From contig NC_135027.1 of assembly GCF_051020955.1 (NCBI RefSeq), forward strand, positions 868,001 through 932,000: DNA of 64,000 bases. The letters run 5' to 3'. Position numbers and translations under genes: made by a program. The stretch comes from Megalopta genalis (taxonomy: Eukaryota; Arthropoda; Insecta; Hymenoptera; Halictidae). Shown here piece after piece: positions 36,978 through 47,620 of this stretch; position 1 is the first letter of the stretch; each line of letters starts with the position of its first letter. Below the pieces are notes generated by a model. It did not search any database. It saw only the letters and a list, made by a program, of their open reading frames with translations, and was not told the origin of the DNA.

Positions 36978-37088
36978 CGTTCCTGGCAACGGTCTGCCTA
37001 ATTTATCGACGACCAGCTCATCTACGAATGATCTACGAATGTCTCGTTCTGCCCGGACGCTCCTCCAAAGAGTAATGTCTCGGCTGGG

Positions 37089-37094
37089 AATAAA
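37089..37094 (+). terminator. Poly(A) signal of TIL gene A
   Basis: AATAAA lies 112 bp after the stop and directly before TAAACG; the AATAAATAAACG string is shared with gene B. Confidence 0.7.
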
Positions 37095-37508
37095 TAAACG
37101 CTGAATTTCAACGCATTTCAATGTTATTCTGTTTTATTCTGTCCTGGCGAACTTCGTAGATATAAGAAAATTCGCAACGCGGATTGGGCTGAATCGAAAT
37201 CATAAATGATCTCGGATAAAACCTCCTCGGTTTGATTCGTGGCGATCAAAACGCATCAGAGAAGAGCATCGAGAAAGTGCTTCGTATTTTTACGCAGCCG
37301 CGATCACAGATAACCCTTTCCAACCCCTTGAATACGCGCAAAGATCGAATGTACGTACTATCAGCGATAATAACTTTTTCTACGCCAAGACAACCTCGGT
37401 AAAAATGATTCGGTTCGCTGTACAATCCGGGAGGTCGATGTGTTTGTGAAACGAAGACGCCGATCGTTGTCCATCTTACGACACCGCGATAGATGCAGAT
37501 AGATGCGC

Positions 37509-37545
37509 TATATATAAGAGAGAACTAGTTCCCGCCGATATCAGT
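37509..37545 (+). promoter_or_regulatory. Core promoter of TIL gene B
   Basis: TATATATAAG at 37509-37518 and TCAGT at 37541-37545 repeat the layout of gene A, with the ATG 36 bp further on. Confidence 0.75.
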
Positions 37546-37580
37546 GCATGTTATAAAATTGTCTAGGAAACAGTGCCGCA

Positions 37581-38997
37581 ATGTCTCGTTTCGTCTTCGT
37601 TCTGCTCGCTGTTCTCGCAGCGTTTTCCGCTAGTAAGTAAAACTGATCGGTCGAAGGATGATTATTAGACTGCGGATTTTGTGCATTTAAGAGGGAAAGG
37701 ATGAAAACATGAACGTGAAAAGATACTGTTATTTTATTTCCAGCTCGATCAAGTATTTAAATAAAGCAAGAAATATCTGCGCAGCTTTCGCATCTTGTAA
37801 TCGACGCGGATCATTTCGATTTTGCATAAAAGTCCGCGAAAACAATGAAAAAATCAACATTCAAAGAATGAAACAATACCGTTGTCTTATTTCCAGCTCG
37901 ATCAAATATTCAAATAAAGCAAGAAACATCTGCGCAGCTTCCGTATCTTGTAATCGACACGGATCATTTTTTATTCTGCATAAAAGTCCGCGAAAAGAAT
38001 GAAAAAATGAACGTGAAAAGAACGAAACAATACTGTCGTTTTATTTCCAGCTCGATCAAATATTTAAATAAAGCAAGAATTCTCTACGCAGCTTCTATAT
38101 CTTGTAATCGACGCGGATCATTTTTATTTTGCATAAAAGTCCGCGAAAAGAATGAAAAAATGAACGTAAAAAGAACGAAAAGTTACTGTTTTATTTCTAG
38201 GTCGATCAAATATTTAAATAAAGCAAGAAATATCTGCGCAGCTTCCGTATCTTGTAATCGACGCGGATCATTTCGATTTTGCATAAAAGTCCGCGAAAAG
38301 AATGAAAAAATGAACGTAAAAAGAACGAAAAGATACTGTTATTTTATTTCTAGGTCGATCAAATATTTAAATAAATCAAGAAATATCTGTGCAGCTTCCG
38401 TATCTTGTAATCGACGCGGATCATTTTTTATTTTGCATAAAAGTCCGCGAAAAGAATGAAAAAATGAACGTGAAAAGAACGAAAAGATACTGTTATTTTA
38501 CTTCTAGCTCGATCAAATATTTAAATAAAGCAAGAAATATCTGCGCAGCCTCCGTATCTTGTAATCGACGCGGATCATTTTGTATTTTGCATAAAAATCC
38601 GCGGTATAATGATTATAAATTGTACTTACCGTTGCGGGTGCCCCCGGTGAGCTTAGTATAACTCGCATGAAACGGCCGAGCGTGGCCAGAGGGTCACAGA
38701 TCTTCTTCAACACGTATGATTTTCTTCAAGGTTCGAATGGAGAGGAGTGTCCCGTGAATCAGGAGTACAATGTCTGCGGGACAGCTTGCGAACCCACTTG
38801 CAGTCAACCCGATCCGTACGCCTGCACTTATGTTAGTACGATGTTCGAAGCGAGCGACAAACATTCTTTCGACGCAGTCTAGACGATTAATCCCGATTTC
38901 TTTGGTATCGATTTAGAACTGCATTATCGGCTGCCAGTGCAAGCCAGGATTCGTGAGAAACTCGGTTGGAGCTTGTGTCACCCTGCAGGAGTGCTAG
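37581..38997 (+). CDS. TIL gene B: secreted TIL-domain inhibitor, P1 Tyr
   Basis: Exons 37581-37632, 38731-38831 and 38917-38997 encode 77 residues: signal peptide MSRFVFVLLAVLAAFSA, then a TIL domain with all ten cysteines in the same positions as gene A. The loop is Cys-Thr-Tyr|Asn-Cys, so P1 Tyr predicts chymotrypsin-like targets. The reactive-site intron is again phase 0 between P1 and P1'. Intron 1 is 1.1 kb, longer than in A, because it holds a tandem repeat with a 153-bp period. AATAAA is at 39105-39110. Open frames within that repeat are not part of the gene. Confidence 0.9.
37698..38605. repeat. Minisatellite, six copies of a 152-153 bp unit, in intron 1 of TIL gene B
   Basis: GAATGAAAAAATGAACGT-like text recurs at about 37700, 37845, 37998, 38151, 38303 and 38456. 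Each unit has TTATTTCCAG or TTATTTCTAG, which resembles a 3' splice site, and GATCATTTTT-GCATAAAAGTCCGCG text. Since 153 is a multiple of three, the same frame stays open over several units. Confidence 0.95.
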
Positions 38998-39104
38998 CCT
39001 AATTACTGACAGCCTAATTTATCGATGATCTACCCATTCATGTCGATCCCCGAATATCTCCTTCCGTTTGGACGCCGCTCCAAAGTGTAATGCCTCGGCA
39101 GGTG

Positions 39105-39110
39105 AATAAA
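39105..39110 (+). terminator. Poly(A) signal of TIL gene B
   Basis: AATAAA is followed by TAAACG, 107 bp after the stop. Confidence 0.7.
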
Positions 39111-39465
39111 TAAACGTTGAATGTTACTGCATTTTAATTCGATTCCATCGATTACTCCGATCCGTTTTTTAATTAATCAAGGATCGCGTGTCACAGATTT
39201 ATATGCATATGCGTACGTATTATCTCTATACATTGCAGATAGGAATACACGTATTATCTCTGTTAGTGGTTTTACGGAAAATAAAAATAAATAATTCTGT
39301 TATGCGTTGTGCGCTGATCGATGTTATTGTTTAATGAAAATGCTGACCGATGACCTTCTCGCGATCTATATAAAGTTAGACCGGCGCGACGTCGCCGCAT
39401 AATAGACAACTAGTTTCCACGAGCTTTAGCATCGAACCATAAGCTGTCCAGAAAACAGTGCTACA

Positions 39466-40271
39466 ATGTTCCGTCTTCATTTCGGCTTCCTTCTTCTCGC
39501 CGTTCTGGCGGTGTTCGCTGCTGGTAAGTGAAACACAGTAAATTCTCTCCAATTGTCGCTCGACATGAGAACAGAAATGGGCAATTTGGGAACAAGAGCC
39601 TCCTCCCTTTTTATAGTTTTTGACAATCGGCGACTGTAAAAACGTGCCGCGAAGCACGAATAATCGTGTCTCCTCTTCCCAAATTGTCCATTTCTGCTTA
39701 CATGTTGAGCGACAATTGAGCCGTTTATTTTGAAAGTGGCATAAGTCACTTTTTCAAAAAAATCGAGTTAATGGTAACACTAATTACAATTGAACGGTAT
39801 CTTTCCATTTAAAAAAAGAAAAAAAAAGTGACTTATGCCACTTTCAAAATAAACGGCTCAATTGGAGAGAATTTCCTGCACTCCGTCAGTTAAGATAATA
39901 ATTTAACCTTGATTCGATCGAGGATTCGAGGCATATCAGTATCGCTGCGAGTGTCCTTAGTGAGCTCAGTGTATCCTGTCATCAATATATGTAACTTTCT
40001 TCAAGGTTCAATAGAAGAGCAGTGCGACGAGAACGAAGAGTTCACTTCCTGCGGAATAGCTTGTCCACCCACCTGCGGTAAACCCGAGCCGCGTTCCTGC
40101 ACTAAAGTTAGTACGATGTTCAAAGCGAGCAGCATCATTCTTTTGACACAGTCGAGACGATCGATTCTGATTTCTTTGTTGTCGTTTCAGAACTGCGTAA
40201 TCGGCTGCCAGTGTAAGGCGGGATATCTGAGGAATTCTGCTGGAGCTTGTGTCACCTCGCAAGAGTGTTAG
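39466..40271 (+). CDS. TIL gene C: secreted TIL-domain inhibitor, P1 Lys
   Basis: Exons 39466-39523, 40006-40106 and 40191-40271 encode 79 residues. The signal peptide is MFRLHFGFLLLAVLAVFAA. Ten cysteines stand at 26, 35, 39, 43, 51, 55, 59, 61, 73 and 79. The loop Cys-Thr-Lys|Asn-Cys has P1 Lys, predicting trypsin-like targets, unlike neighbours A and B. A CAGTA MITE lies in intron 1 only 12 bp after the donor. The upstream TATA is weaker (CATAATAG at about 39395, or TATATAAAG at 39366). AATAAA is at 40379-40384. The 3' half of its exon 3 and its 3' UTR are almost identical to those of the F1 and F2 copies downstream. Confidence 0.88.
39536..39878. mobile_element. CAGTA fold-back MITE, copy 5, with a nested palindrome
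   Basis: It starts CAGTAAATTCTCTCCAATTG and ends CAATTGGAGAGAATTTCCTG. Near the right end a second inverted repeat (about 39717-39860, arms GAGCCGTTTATTTTGAAAGT and its complement) is inserted. It lies in intron 1 of TIL gene C. Confidence 0.8.
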
Positions 40272-40794
40272 AATTATTGTCAGCTGCCTACCTAACTTGT
40301 CGATGATCTGTCCAGCCATAGTGATTCATCGAGCTCTCTGCACGATCTCTCCTTCAAAGTGTAATACCGCGACATGTGAATAAATAAAAATAAATAATTT
40401 TAATGCGTTTTAATTCGATTGTATTAATACTCCAATACGATCATTAATGCATTAATGATAGTATTGGATTATATTTTTTTATTTTATTAGATATAATATA
40501 TTACTATATATTACAATTTAATAATATAATAATATAATAATTTAATAATATGTTACAATTGTATTTATATCATATATACAATTATATATTTATTATATAA
40601 TAGTGTTCGTGGAGTTCGCAAAAGTGTACATCTTTTAAAATGCAATAACTTTTTCTAAAAATTGAATTAAACGATTTGAATTTCTTTCATGCGATTTCTT
40701 TTATACTAGTCTACTAACAAATAACTGAAACGTCTTTTTAAAATTTTGCTATTACTTGGAATGTCAAAATAAATAAAACTTTCGTTTTTCATTA

Positions 40795-41010
40795 CTTTTT
40801 ATCTGAGCCTGTAACGAATATTAAGAGTCCAGCTACAGGCGTTGAAGGATTGAAAAAACTGCCGATCATTTATACAGCTTTTAGTCAAAAATATCAAAAA
40901 TTGTGAGAAAACTACGATTTCTGCAATCTTTAATTTGTTGCAGAACGCAACAATGTCAACCGATTTCGATAGCCAGTTTTTAAATTTTTGTTACAGGCTC
41001 AGATAAAAAG
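40795..41010. mobile_element. Inverted-repeat element in the unit 1 spacer
   Basis: CTTTTTATCTGAGCCTGTAAC at the left is repeated inverted at the right (GTTACAGGCTCAGATAAAAAG without its first base), 21-bp arms around 175 bp. The same element sits in units 2 and 3, so it predates the duplications. Confidence 0.75.
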
Positions 41011-41263
41011 GTTGAGATTGCATTTTAAAACGTGTAAAACCACTATCTTCGATGATAGTTTAACTAGACACGAGAATAAATAATTTTCCAATGCATTACG
41101 CTGGTCGATGTTATTGGTCAATACGAAAATGTTGACTGATGGCCTTCTTGCGATCTACGCATACATATAACGTTAGACCAACGTAGGTCGCTATACATAA
41201 CGAGTAAACTAGTTTTCGCGAGTTTTAGTGTCCGCCGTAAGCTGGCCAGAAAACAGGGCTGCG

Positions 41264-41736
41264 ATCTTCCGCTTTCGTTTCGTCTTCGCACTTCTCGTCG
41301 TTCTGGCAATGATCTCTGCTAGTAAGTGAACGACTCTGATAAAGATGAGAGTTTAAGTCGACTCTCGATCGACGTCTCGATCAGCGATGGGCTCGAGCGA
41401 CGTCGATATTGCTGCGAGTGTTCTTCGTCAGCTCGGTCAGTGTGTCTCACCTTCAATTTGTTTAACCTGCTCCGATGCTTAACAGAGCCAAGCTGCGGCC
41501 CGAACGCGTGGTTAAATGTTTGCGAAACAGCTTGCGAACCCACTTGCTGTAATCCCAATCAGAATAATTGCACTCACACACAACAGTGTTCGGAGTAAGT
41601 GAGCATCTTTCTCTCGGCACAGTGCAGTCGATCAATCCTGATTTCTTCGATTTCGGTCTAGTTCTGTATACTCAGCTGCGAGTGCAATGCGAATTACGCG
41701 AGGAACTCCATTGGAGATCGCGTCACCTTGCAATTT
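41264..41736 (+). pseudogene. TIL D1: decayed TIL-domain gene
   Basis: Regions 41264-41321, 41486-41594 and 41662-41736 match the three TIL exons. The start codon is ATC, not ATG. Exon 2 encodes CGPNAWLNVCETACEPTC and keeps Cys1-Cys5, but the usual donor after Cys-Thr-x is gone; the nearest good donor (41595) leaves phase 2, which does not fit the phase-0 exon 3. Exon 3 keeps Cys6-Cys8 (CILSCEC) but lacks Cys9 and Cys10. The poly(A) signal is degenerate (AATAAG). These faults together argue for a pseudogene, although exon 2 itself has stayed open. Confidence 0.75.
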
Positions 41737-42239
41737 AATTTATCGATGATCCGTCGATCCAGATTGATCCTCCGAGATCCTCTCTTTCCGACTGGACGCT
41801 CCTCCGAAATGTAACGTCTCGACATGCGAATAAGTAAACGTTGTACTTCAATGCATTTCAATAATGCATTTCTGTTAACACAAGTCATTCCGATTTCTAA
41901 TCGCGAATGACTTGAATTCTTTTTAAACGATCGAGGGACTGGTCTACTAAATCACGAGCAGTTTTGAAGAGGTTATCGCGTTTCAAACTCGGACCATTGT
42001 ATGCAGATACGAATGTGCATATTATCACCGATAATAGATTTACTGAACACAAAGGACAACGGAAACAACGAATTCTGCTATGCAATTACGCTGTTCGATG
42101 ATAATAGTTAACGAAAATGCTGATGACCTCCTTGCGATGCATATAACGTTAGACCGACGTAATGGTGCTATATAATACTTAAACTGGTCTTCGTGAGCTT
42201 TAGTATAGAACCATAAGCTGTGCAGAAAACACCGCTAAA

Positions 42240-42645
42240 ATGCCCCGCTTTGACTTCGTCTTCATACTTCTTGTGGTCGTTCTGACGATGAACTCTGCTA
42301 GTAAGTAAAAGACTAATAAGAATTTGTGAGTGTTCTCTTAGCGAGCTCGATGAATTTGATTAATTTTGACAATTTGTTTAAGTACTTCAAGTCTCGTCAG
42401 CTCCGAAATGCGGCCCGAATGAATTCTACACTACCTGCGGACCACCTTGCCCACCCTCTTGCAATGAGCATCGCCCTATCTGCCTGGTGGTTAGTAGAAT
42501 ATTGAAAGTAAACGAGCATCTTTCTCTCGATTAAATCCTAATTTCTTTGCTATCTGTTTAGGAATGCGTAGCCGGCTGCCAGTGTAAGCGAGGATTCCGG
42601 AGAAGCGCCGACGGAGCTTGTGTCCATGTTTGCCCAATAGATTAG
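42240..42645 (+). CDS. TIL gene E1: secreted TIL-domain inhibitor, P1 Val
   Basis: Exons 42240-42300, 42401-42489 and 42562-42645 give 77 residues. The signal peptide MPRFDFVFILLVVVLTMNSA is followed by a TIL domain with cysteines at 24, 33, 37, 41, 48, 52, 56, 58, 70 and 74. The loop is Cys-Leu-Val|Glu-Cys; P1 Val predicts an elastase-like target. Cys9-Cys10 spacing is three residues, two fewer than in A-C, and the protein ends CysProIleAsp. TATATAATA at 42169-42177 and AATAAA at 42729-42734 frame the gene. It is the only gene of the unit that looks fully intact. Confidence 0.88.
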
Positions 42646-43122
42646 GTCTGCCTAATTCACCGACATTCGATCCACGAATGTCACTTTCTGCTTGGACCAC
42701 GCGCCAAAGTGTAACGTCTCGACATGCGAATAAATAATCGCTGGCATTTCACATTCGTTTTATTCTCGTTCTATTCTAATCAAGATAATTGCGAGTCTCG
42801 TGCCGCGCGATCGTAGGAAAAGATCGAGGCGTCGGATCGGTACGGCTTTTGAAATTCTATCGAGTAATGAATGCTCTTATTAAGTCCGAGAATAGTCTCA
42901 CGAAACGGGGGAAACTGCGAGGAAATATGATCCCGATTACTATGTATCGTGCGCGTCCGATCGATGCCATTGATTAACGCAAATATGTACTGGCCCGATG
43001 ATGTCCTTCTTACGATCGATACAGTAATGGTAGACTGACGCAACCGCGCAATGCACATAAAAGGCAGCTGGTTTCCGCGTGCTTTATTGTCGATCAGACG
43101 GTGTCTAGGAAACAGTGCAACG

Positions 43123-43987
43123 ATGTTCCGTCTTCGGTTCGTTTTCGTTCTACTCGCCGTTCTGGCAGTGTCCTCCACTAGTAAGTAAGAGAGATCGAGT
43201 TGACTTCTTGATGCGGTGTTCGAGGGACGTTTCCACGTTCAGAGGATTCCGACCGAGCTCAGTGTTAAAGCAGGTGTCCATCTAAGAGTAATACTCTCGA
43301 CATTTGCTGTATAGAGTGTCCCAAAAGTGTCTCGCAAACCGGAAATGGAGGGTTCCTGAGGTGATTTCAAACAACTTTTACCTTAGCGAAAATGCAATCC
43401 GCGGCTTCGTTTACGAGTTATTAACGGAAAACAGTGACCAATCAGAGGCGTGCTCGGCTCGTTGGCTCGGCCGCCACACGCCAACCGAGCTCGCCTCTCA
43501 TTGGTCAGTGTTTTTCGCTAATAACTCGTAAACGAAGCCGCGGATTGCATTTTCGCTAAGGAAAAAGTTGTTTCAAGTGACCCGTGGAAACTATCGTTTC
43601 TCGGAAGTAGCATAATTTTGGGAGAGCCTGTGGAACAACTGTCGAGAGTTTTACTCTCTGATGAGAGCGTCCCGAGAATTCTGAACCTTCAATATGTGTA
43701 ATTTCTTCAAGGTTCGACGGAGCAGCAACACGAGAAGTGAGGCGCGAACGAGAAGTTCGTATCCTGCGGAACAGCTTGTCCGCTCCCTTGCAGCAAACCC
43801 CATCCGCAGACCTGCACTAAAGTTAGTACGACGATCGAAGCATGTCAGAAGCTTTCTTTCGGCACAGCTCAAACGATTAATCCTTATTTCTTCGTTGCCG
43901 GTTTAGAACTGTGTGATCGGTTGCCAGTGTGAGGCGGGATATCTGAGGAATTCTGCTGGATCTTGTGTCACCTCGCAAGAGTGTTAG
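43123..43987 (+). pseudogene. TIL F1: TIL-domain gene with UGA at the first cysteine, chimeric exon 3
   Basis: Exon matches are 43123-43180 (signal peptide MFRLRFVFVLLAVLAVSST), 43712-43821 and 43907-43987. Read in the phase set by exon 1, exon 2 meets TGA at 43738-43740, exactly where Cys1 is expected; the rest (ANEKFVSCGTACPLPC and CTK) keeps nine cysteines and P1 Lys. A downstream AG at 43741 could skip the stop in frame but has no pyrimidine tract. All three F copies share the TGA. The second half of exon 3 and the 3' UTR are C-type sequence. I call it a pseudogene with some reserve, because the remaining frame is well kept. The TATA reads CACATAAAAGG, against CATATAAAAGG in F2 and F3. 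Confidence 0.7.
43313..43630. mobile_element. GAGTGTCCC inverted-repeat element in intron 1 of F1
   Basis: It begins AGAGTGTCCCAAAAGTGTCT and ends TTTTGGGAGAGCCTG. The inner arms (CGCGGCTTCGTTTACGAGTT and its complement) pair around a GC-rich centre. It is related to the dynein intron 21 element. Confidence 0.82.
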
Positions 43988-44511
43988 AGTTATTGTCTGC
44001 TGTCTACCTAACTTGTCGATGATCTGTCCAGCCATAGTGATTCTTCGAGCTCTCTGCACGATCTCTCCTTCAAAGTGTAATACCGCGACATGTGAATAAA
44101 TATAAATAAATAATTTTAATGTGTTTTAATTTCATTGTATTAATTTAATTTTACTATCACTAATGCACTAATGATCGTATTGGATTATATTTTTTTATTT
44201 TATTAGATATAATATATTACTATATATTACAATTTAATAATATAATAATATAATAATTTAATAATATGTTACAATTGTATTTATATAATATATACAATTA
44301 TATATTTATTATATAATAGTGTTCGTGGAGTTCGCAAAATTGTACATCTTTTAAAATGAAATTACTTTTTTTTAAAAATTGGACTAAACGATTTGAATTT
44401 CTTTTATACGATTTCTTTTGTACTAGTCTACTACAAAATAACTGAAACGCCTTTTTTAAATTTTGCTATTACTTGGAATGTCAAAATAAATAAAACTTTC
44501 GTTTTTCATTT

Positions 44512-44748
44512 CTTTTTGTCTGAGCCTGTAACGAATATTTAGCAAATAGATCGATTAAGAGTCCAGCTACAGGCGTTGAAGGATTTAAAAAACTGCCGAT
44601 CATTTATACAGCTTTTAGTCAAAAGTATCAAAAATTGTGAGAAAACTACGATTTCAGCAATCTCTTTAATTTTTGTTGCAGACCGCAACAACGTCAACCG
44701 ATTTCGATTGCCAGTTTTTAAATTTTTGTTACAGGCTCAGATAAAAAG
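44512..44748. mobile_element. Inverted-repeat element in the unit 2 spacer
   Basis: It is the unit 2 copy of the element at 40795-41010, with a 14-bp insertion (AGCAAATAGATCGA) that the other two lack. Confidence 0.72.
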
Positions 44749-45000
44749 GTTGAGATTGCATTTTAAAACGTGTAAAACCACTATCTCCGATGATAGTTTA
44801 ACTAGACACGAGAATAAATAATTTTACAATGCATTACGCTGGTCGATGTTATTGGTCAATACGAAAATGCTGACTGATGGCCTTCTTACAATCTACGCAT
44901 ACATATAACGTTAGACCAACGTAGGGCGCTATACATAACGAGTAACTAGTTTTCGCGAGTTTTAGTGTCCGCCGTAAGCTGTGCAGAAAACAGGGCTGGG

Positions 45001-45479
45001 ATGTTCCGCTTTCGTTTCGTCTTCGTACTTCTCGTCGTTCTGGCAATGATCTCTGCTAGTAAGTGAACGACTCTGATAAAGATGAGAGTTTAAGTCGACT
45101 CTCGATCGACGTCTCGATCAGCGATGGGCTCGAGCGACGTCGATATTGCTGCGAGTGTTCTTCGTCAGCTCGGTCAGTGTGTCTCACCTTCAATTTGTTT
45201 AACCTGCTCCGATGCTTAACAGAGCCAAGCTGCGGCCCGAACGCGTGGTTAAATGTTTGCGAAACAGCTTGCGAACCCACTTGCTGTAATCCCAATCAGA
45301 ATAATTGCACTCACACACAACAGTGTTCGGAGTAAGTGAGCATCTTTCTCTCGGCACAGTGATCCTGATTTGATCCAATCCTGATTTCTTCGATTTCGGT
45401 CTAGTTCTGTATACTCAGCTGCGAGTGCAATGCGAATTACGCGAGGAACTCCATTGGAGATCGCGTCACCTTGCAATTT
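45001..45479 (+). pseudogene. TIL D2: decayed TIL-domain gene with an intact ATG
   Basis: Regions 45001-45058, 45223-45331 and 45405-45479 match D1. Unlike D1 and D3 it has ATG, giving MFRFRFVFVLLVVLAMISA as signal peptide. The later faults are the same: no canonical donor after Cys5, a phase clash with exon 3, and loss of Cys9 and Cys10. The poly(A) region reads AAAAAG. If transcribed it would give a signal peptide plus a half TIL domain. Confidence 0.72.
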
Positions 45480-45982
45480 AATTTGTCGATGATCCGTCGA
45501 TCCAGATTGATCCTCCGAGATCCTCTCTTTCCGACTGGACGCTCCTCCGAAATGTAACGTCTCGACATGCGAAAAAGTAAACGTTGTACTTCAATGCATT
45601 TCAATAATGCATTTCTGTTAACACAAGTCATTCCGATTTCTAATCGCGAATGACTTGAATTCTTTTTAAACGATCGAGGAACTCGTCTACTAAATCACGA
45701 GCAGTTTTGAAGAGGTTATCGCGTTTCAAACTCGGACCATTGTATGCAGATACGAATGTGCATATTATCACCGATAATAGATTTACTGAACACAAAGGAC
45801 AACGGAAACAACGAATTCTGCTATGCAATTACGCTGTTCGATGATAATAGTTAACGAAAATGCTGATGACCTCCTTGCGATGCATATAACGTTAGACCGA
45901 CGTAATGGTGCTATATAATACTTAAACTGGTCTTCGTGAGCTTTAGTATAGAACCATAAGCTGTGCAGAAAACACCGCTAAA

Positions 45983-46386
45983 ATGCCCCGCTTTGACTTC
46001 GTCTTCATACTTCTTGTGGTCGTTCTGACGATGAACTCTGCTAGTAAGTAAAAGACTAATAAGAATTTGAGTGTTCTCTTAGCGAGCTCGATGAATTTGA
46101 TTAATTTTGACAATTTGTTTAAGTACTTCAAGTCTCGTCAGCTCCGAAATGCGGCCCGAATGAATTCTACACTACCTGCGGACCAGCTTGCCCACCCTCT
46201 TGCAATGAGCATCGCCCTATCTGCCTGGTGGTTAGTAGAATATTGAAAGCAAACGAGCATCTTTCTCTCGATTAAATCCTAATTTCTTTGCTATCTGTTT
46301 AGGAATGCGTAGCCGGCTGCCAGTGTAAGCGAGGATTCCGGAGAAGCGCCGCCGGAGCTTGTGTCCGAGTTTGCCCAATAGATTAG
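45983..46386 (+). CDS. TIL gene E2: secreted TIL-domain inhibitor, P1 Val
   Basis: Exons 45983-46043, 46142-46230 and 46303-46386 encode 77 residues with the same signal peptide as E1. It differs from E1 by Ala for Pro before Cys3 (CGPACPPSC), Ala for Asp before Cys9 and Arg for His after it. The reactive loop Cys-Leu-Val|Glu-Cys is unchanged, so the specificity should match E1. All ten cysteines are present. AATAAA is at 46470-46475. E1 and E2 look like a recent duplicate pair. Confidence 0.88.
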
Positions 46387-46863
46387 GTCTGCCTAATTCA
46401 CCGACATTCGATCCACGAATGTCACTTTCTGCTTGGACCACGCGCCAAAGTGTAACGTCTCGACATGCGAATAAATAATCGCTGGCATTTCACATTCGTT
46501 TTATTCTCGTTCTATTCTAATCAAGATAATTGCGAGTCTCGTGCCGCGCGATCGTAGGAAAAGATCGAGGCGTCGGATCGGTACGGCTTTTGAAATTCTA
46601 TCGAGTAATGAATGCTCTTATTAAGTCCGAGAATAGTCTCACGAAACGGGGGAAACTGCGAGGAAATATGATCCCGATTACTATGTATCGTGCGCGTCCG
46701 ATCGATGCCATTGATTAACGCAAATATGTACTGGCCCGATGATGTCCTTCTTACGATCGATACAGTAATGGTAGACTGACGCAACCGCGCAATGCATATA
46801 AAAGGCAGCTGGTTTCCGCGTGCTTTATTGTCGATCAGACGGTGTCTAGGAAACAGTGCAACG

Positions 46864-47620
46864 ATGTTCCGTCTTCGGTTCGTTTTCGTTCTACTCGCCG
46901 TTCTGGCAGTGTCCTCCACTAGTAAGTAAGAGAGATCGAGTTGACTTCTTGATGCGGTGTTCGAGGGACGTTTCCACGTTCAGAGGATTCCGACCGAGCT
47001 CAGTGTTAAAGCAGGTGTCCATCTAAGAGTAATACTCTCGACATTTGCTGTATAGAGTGTCCCAAAAGTGTCTCGCAAACCGGAAATGGAGGGTTCCTGA
47101 GGTGATTTCAAACAACTTTTACCTTAGCGAAAATGCAATCCGCGGCTTCGTTAATAACTCGTAAACGAAGCTGCGGATTGCATTTTCGCTAAGGAAAAAG
47201 TTGTTTCAAGTGACCCGTGGAAACTATCGTTTCTCGGAAGTAGCATAATTTTGGGACAGCCTGTGGAACAACTGTCGAGAGTTTTACTCTCTGATGAGAG
47301 CATCCCGAGAATTCTGAACCTTCAATATGTGTAATTTCTTCAAGGTTCGACGGAGCAGCAACACGAGAAGTGAGGCGCGAACGAGAAGTTCGTATCCTGC
47401 GGAACAGCTTGTCCGCTCCCTTGCAGCAAACCCCATCCGCAGACCTGCACTAAAGTTAGTACGACGATCGAAGCATGTCAGAATCTTTCTTTCGGCACAG
47501 CTCAAACGATTAATCCTTATTTCTTCGTTGCCGGTTTAGAACTGTGTGATCGGTTGCCAGTGTGAGGCGGGATATCTGAGGAATTCTGCTGGATCTTGTG
47601 TCACCTCGCAAGAGTGTTAG
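46864..47620 (+). pseudogene. TIL F2: UGA at the first cysteine, chimeric exon 3
   Basis: Exon matches are 46864-46921, 47345-47454 and 47540-47620, nearly identical to F1. TGA at 47371-47373 replaces Cys1. Exon 3 switches from F-type to C-type sequence after CQC, as in F1. The promoter has CATATAAAAGG, a better TATA than in F1. The intron 1 element is shorter than in F1 and F3. Confidence 0.7.
47054..47263. mobile_element. GAGTGTCCC inverted-repeat element in F2, centre deleted
   Basis: Both ends match the F1 and F3 copies, but about 108 bp at the tip of the hairpin are missing: CGGCTTCGTTA joins directly to ATAACTCGTAAACGAAG. The junction lies within the paired arms, so loss of the loop is the simplest account. 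Confidence 0.88.

Larger units (their letters stand above)
40217..43932 (+). repeat. TIL tandem unit 1 (D1, E1, F1), 3,716 bp
   Basis: The unit runs from the GGCGGGATATCTGAGG point in exon 3 of gene C to the same point in exon 3 of F1. It holds a spacer with AT-rich DNA and a hairpin, pseudogene D1, gene E1 and most of F1. Units 2 and 3 follow directly. Its spacer and D part match unit 3 best, and its E and F part match unit 2 best. Confidence 0.92.
43933..47565 (+). repeat. TIL tandem unit 2 (D2, E2, F2), 3,633 bp
   Basis: It is the same unit as 40217-43932 and about 80-100 bp shorter, because the inverted-repeat element inside F2 has lost its centre. Its spacer and D part are the most divergent of the three units, and its E and F part is almost identical to unit 1. 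Confidence 0.92.

Noticed and set aside
38007..38459. A 150-codon frame inside intron 1 of TIL gene B
   Set aside because: It exists because the repeat period of 153 bp is a multiple of three. The translation simply repeats the unit and has no homology that I recognise.
37698..38605. A CRISPR-like array of regular repeats
   Set aside because: The whole 153-bp unit repeats with no unique spacers, it lies in an insect intron, and no cas genes exist in the window.
43738..43740. UGA at a cysteine position read as selenocysteine
   Set aside because: Hymenoptera are reported to have lost selenoprotein synthesis, TIL cysteines form structural disulfides, and I see no SECIS-like structure in the short 3' UTR. 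A nonsense mutation is simpler.
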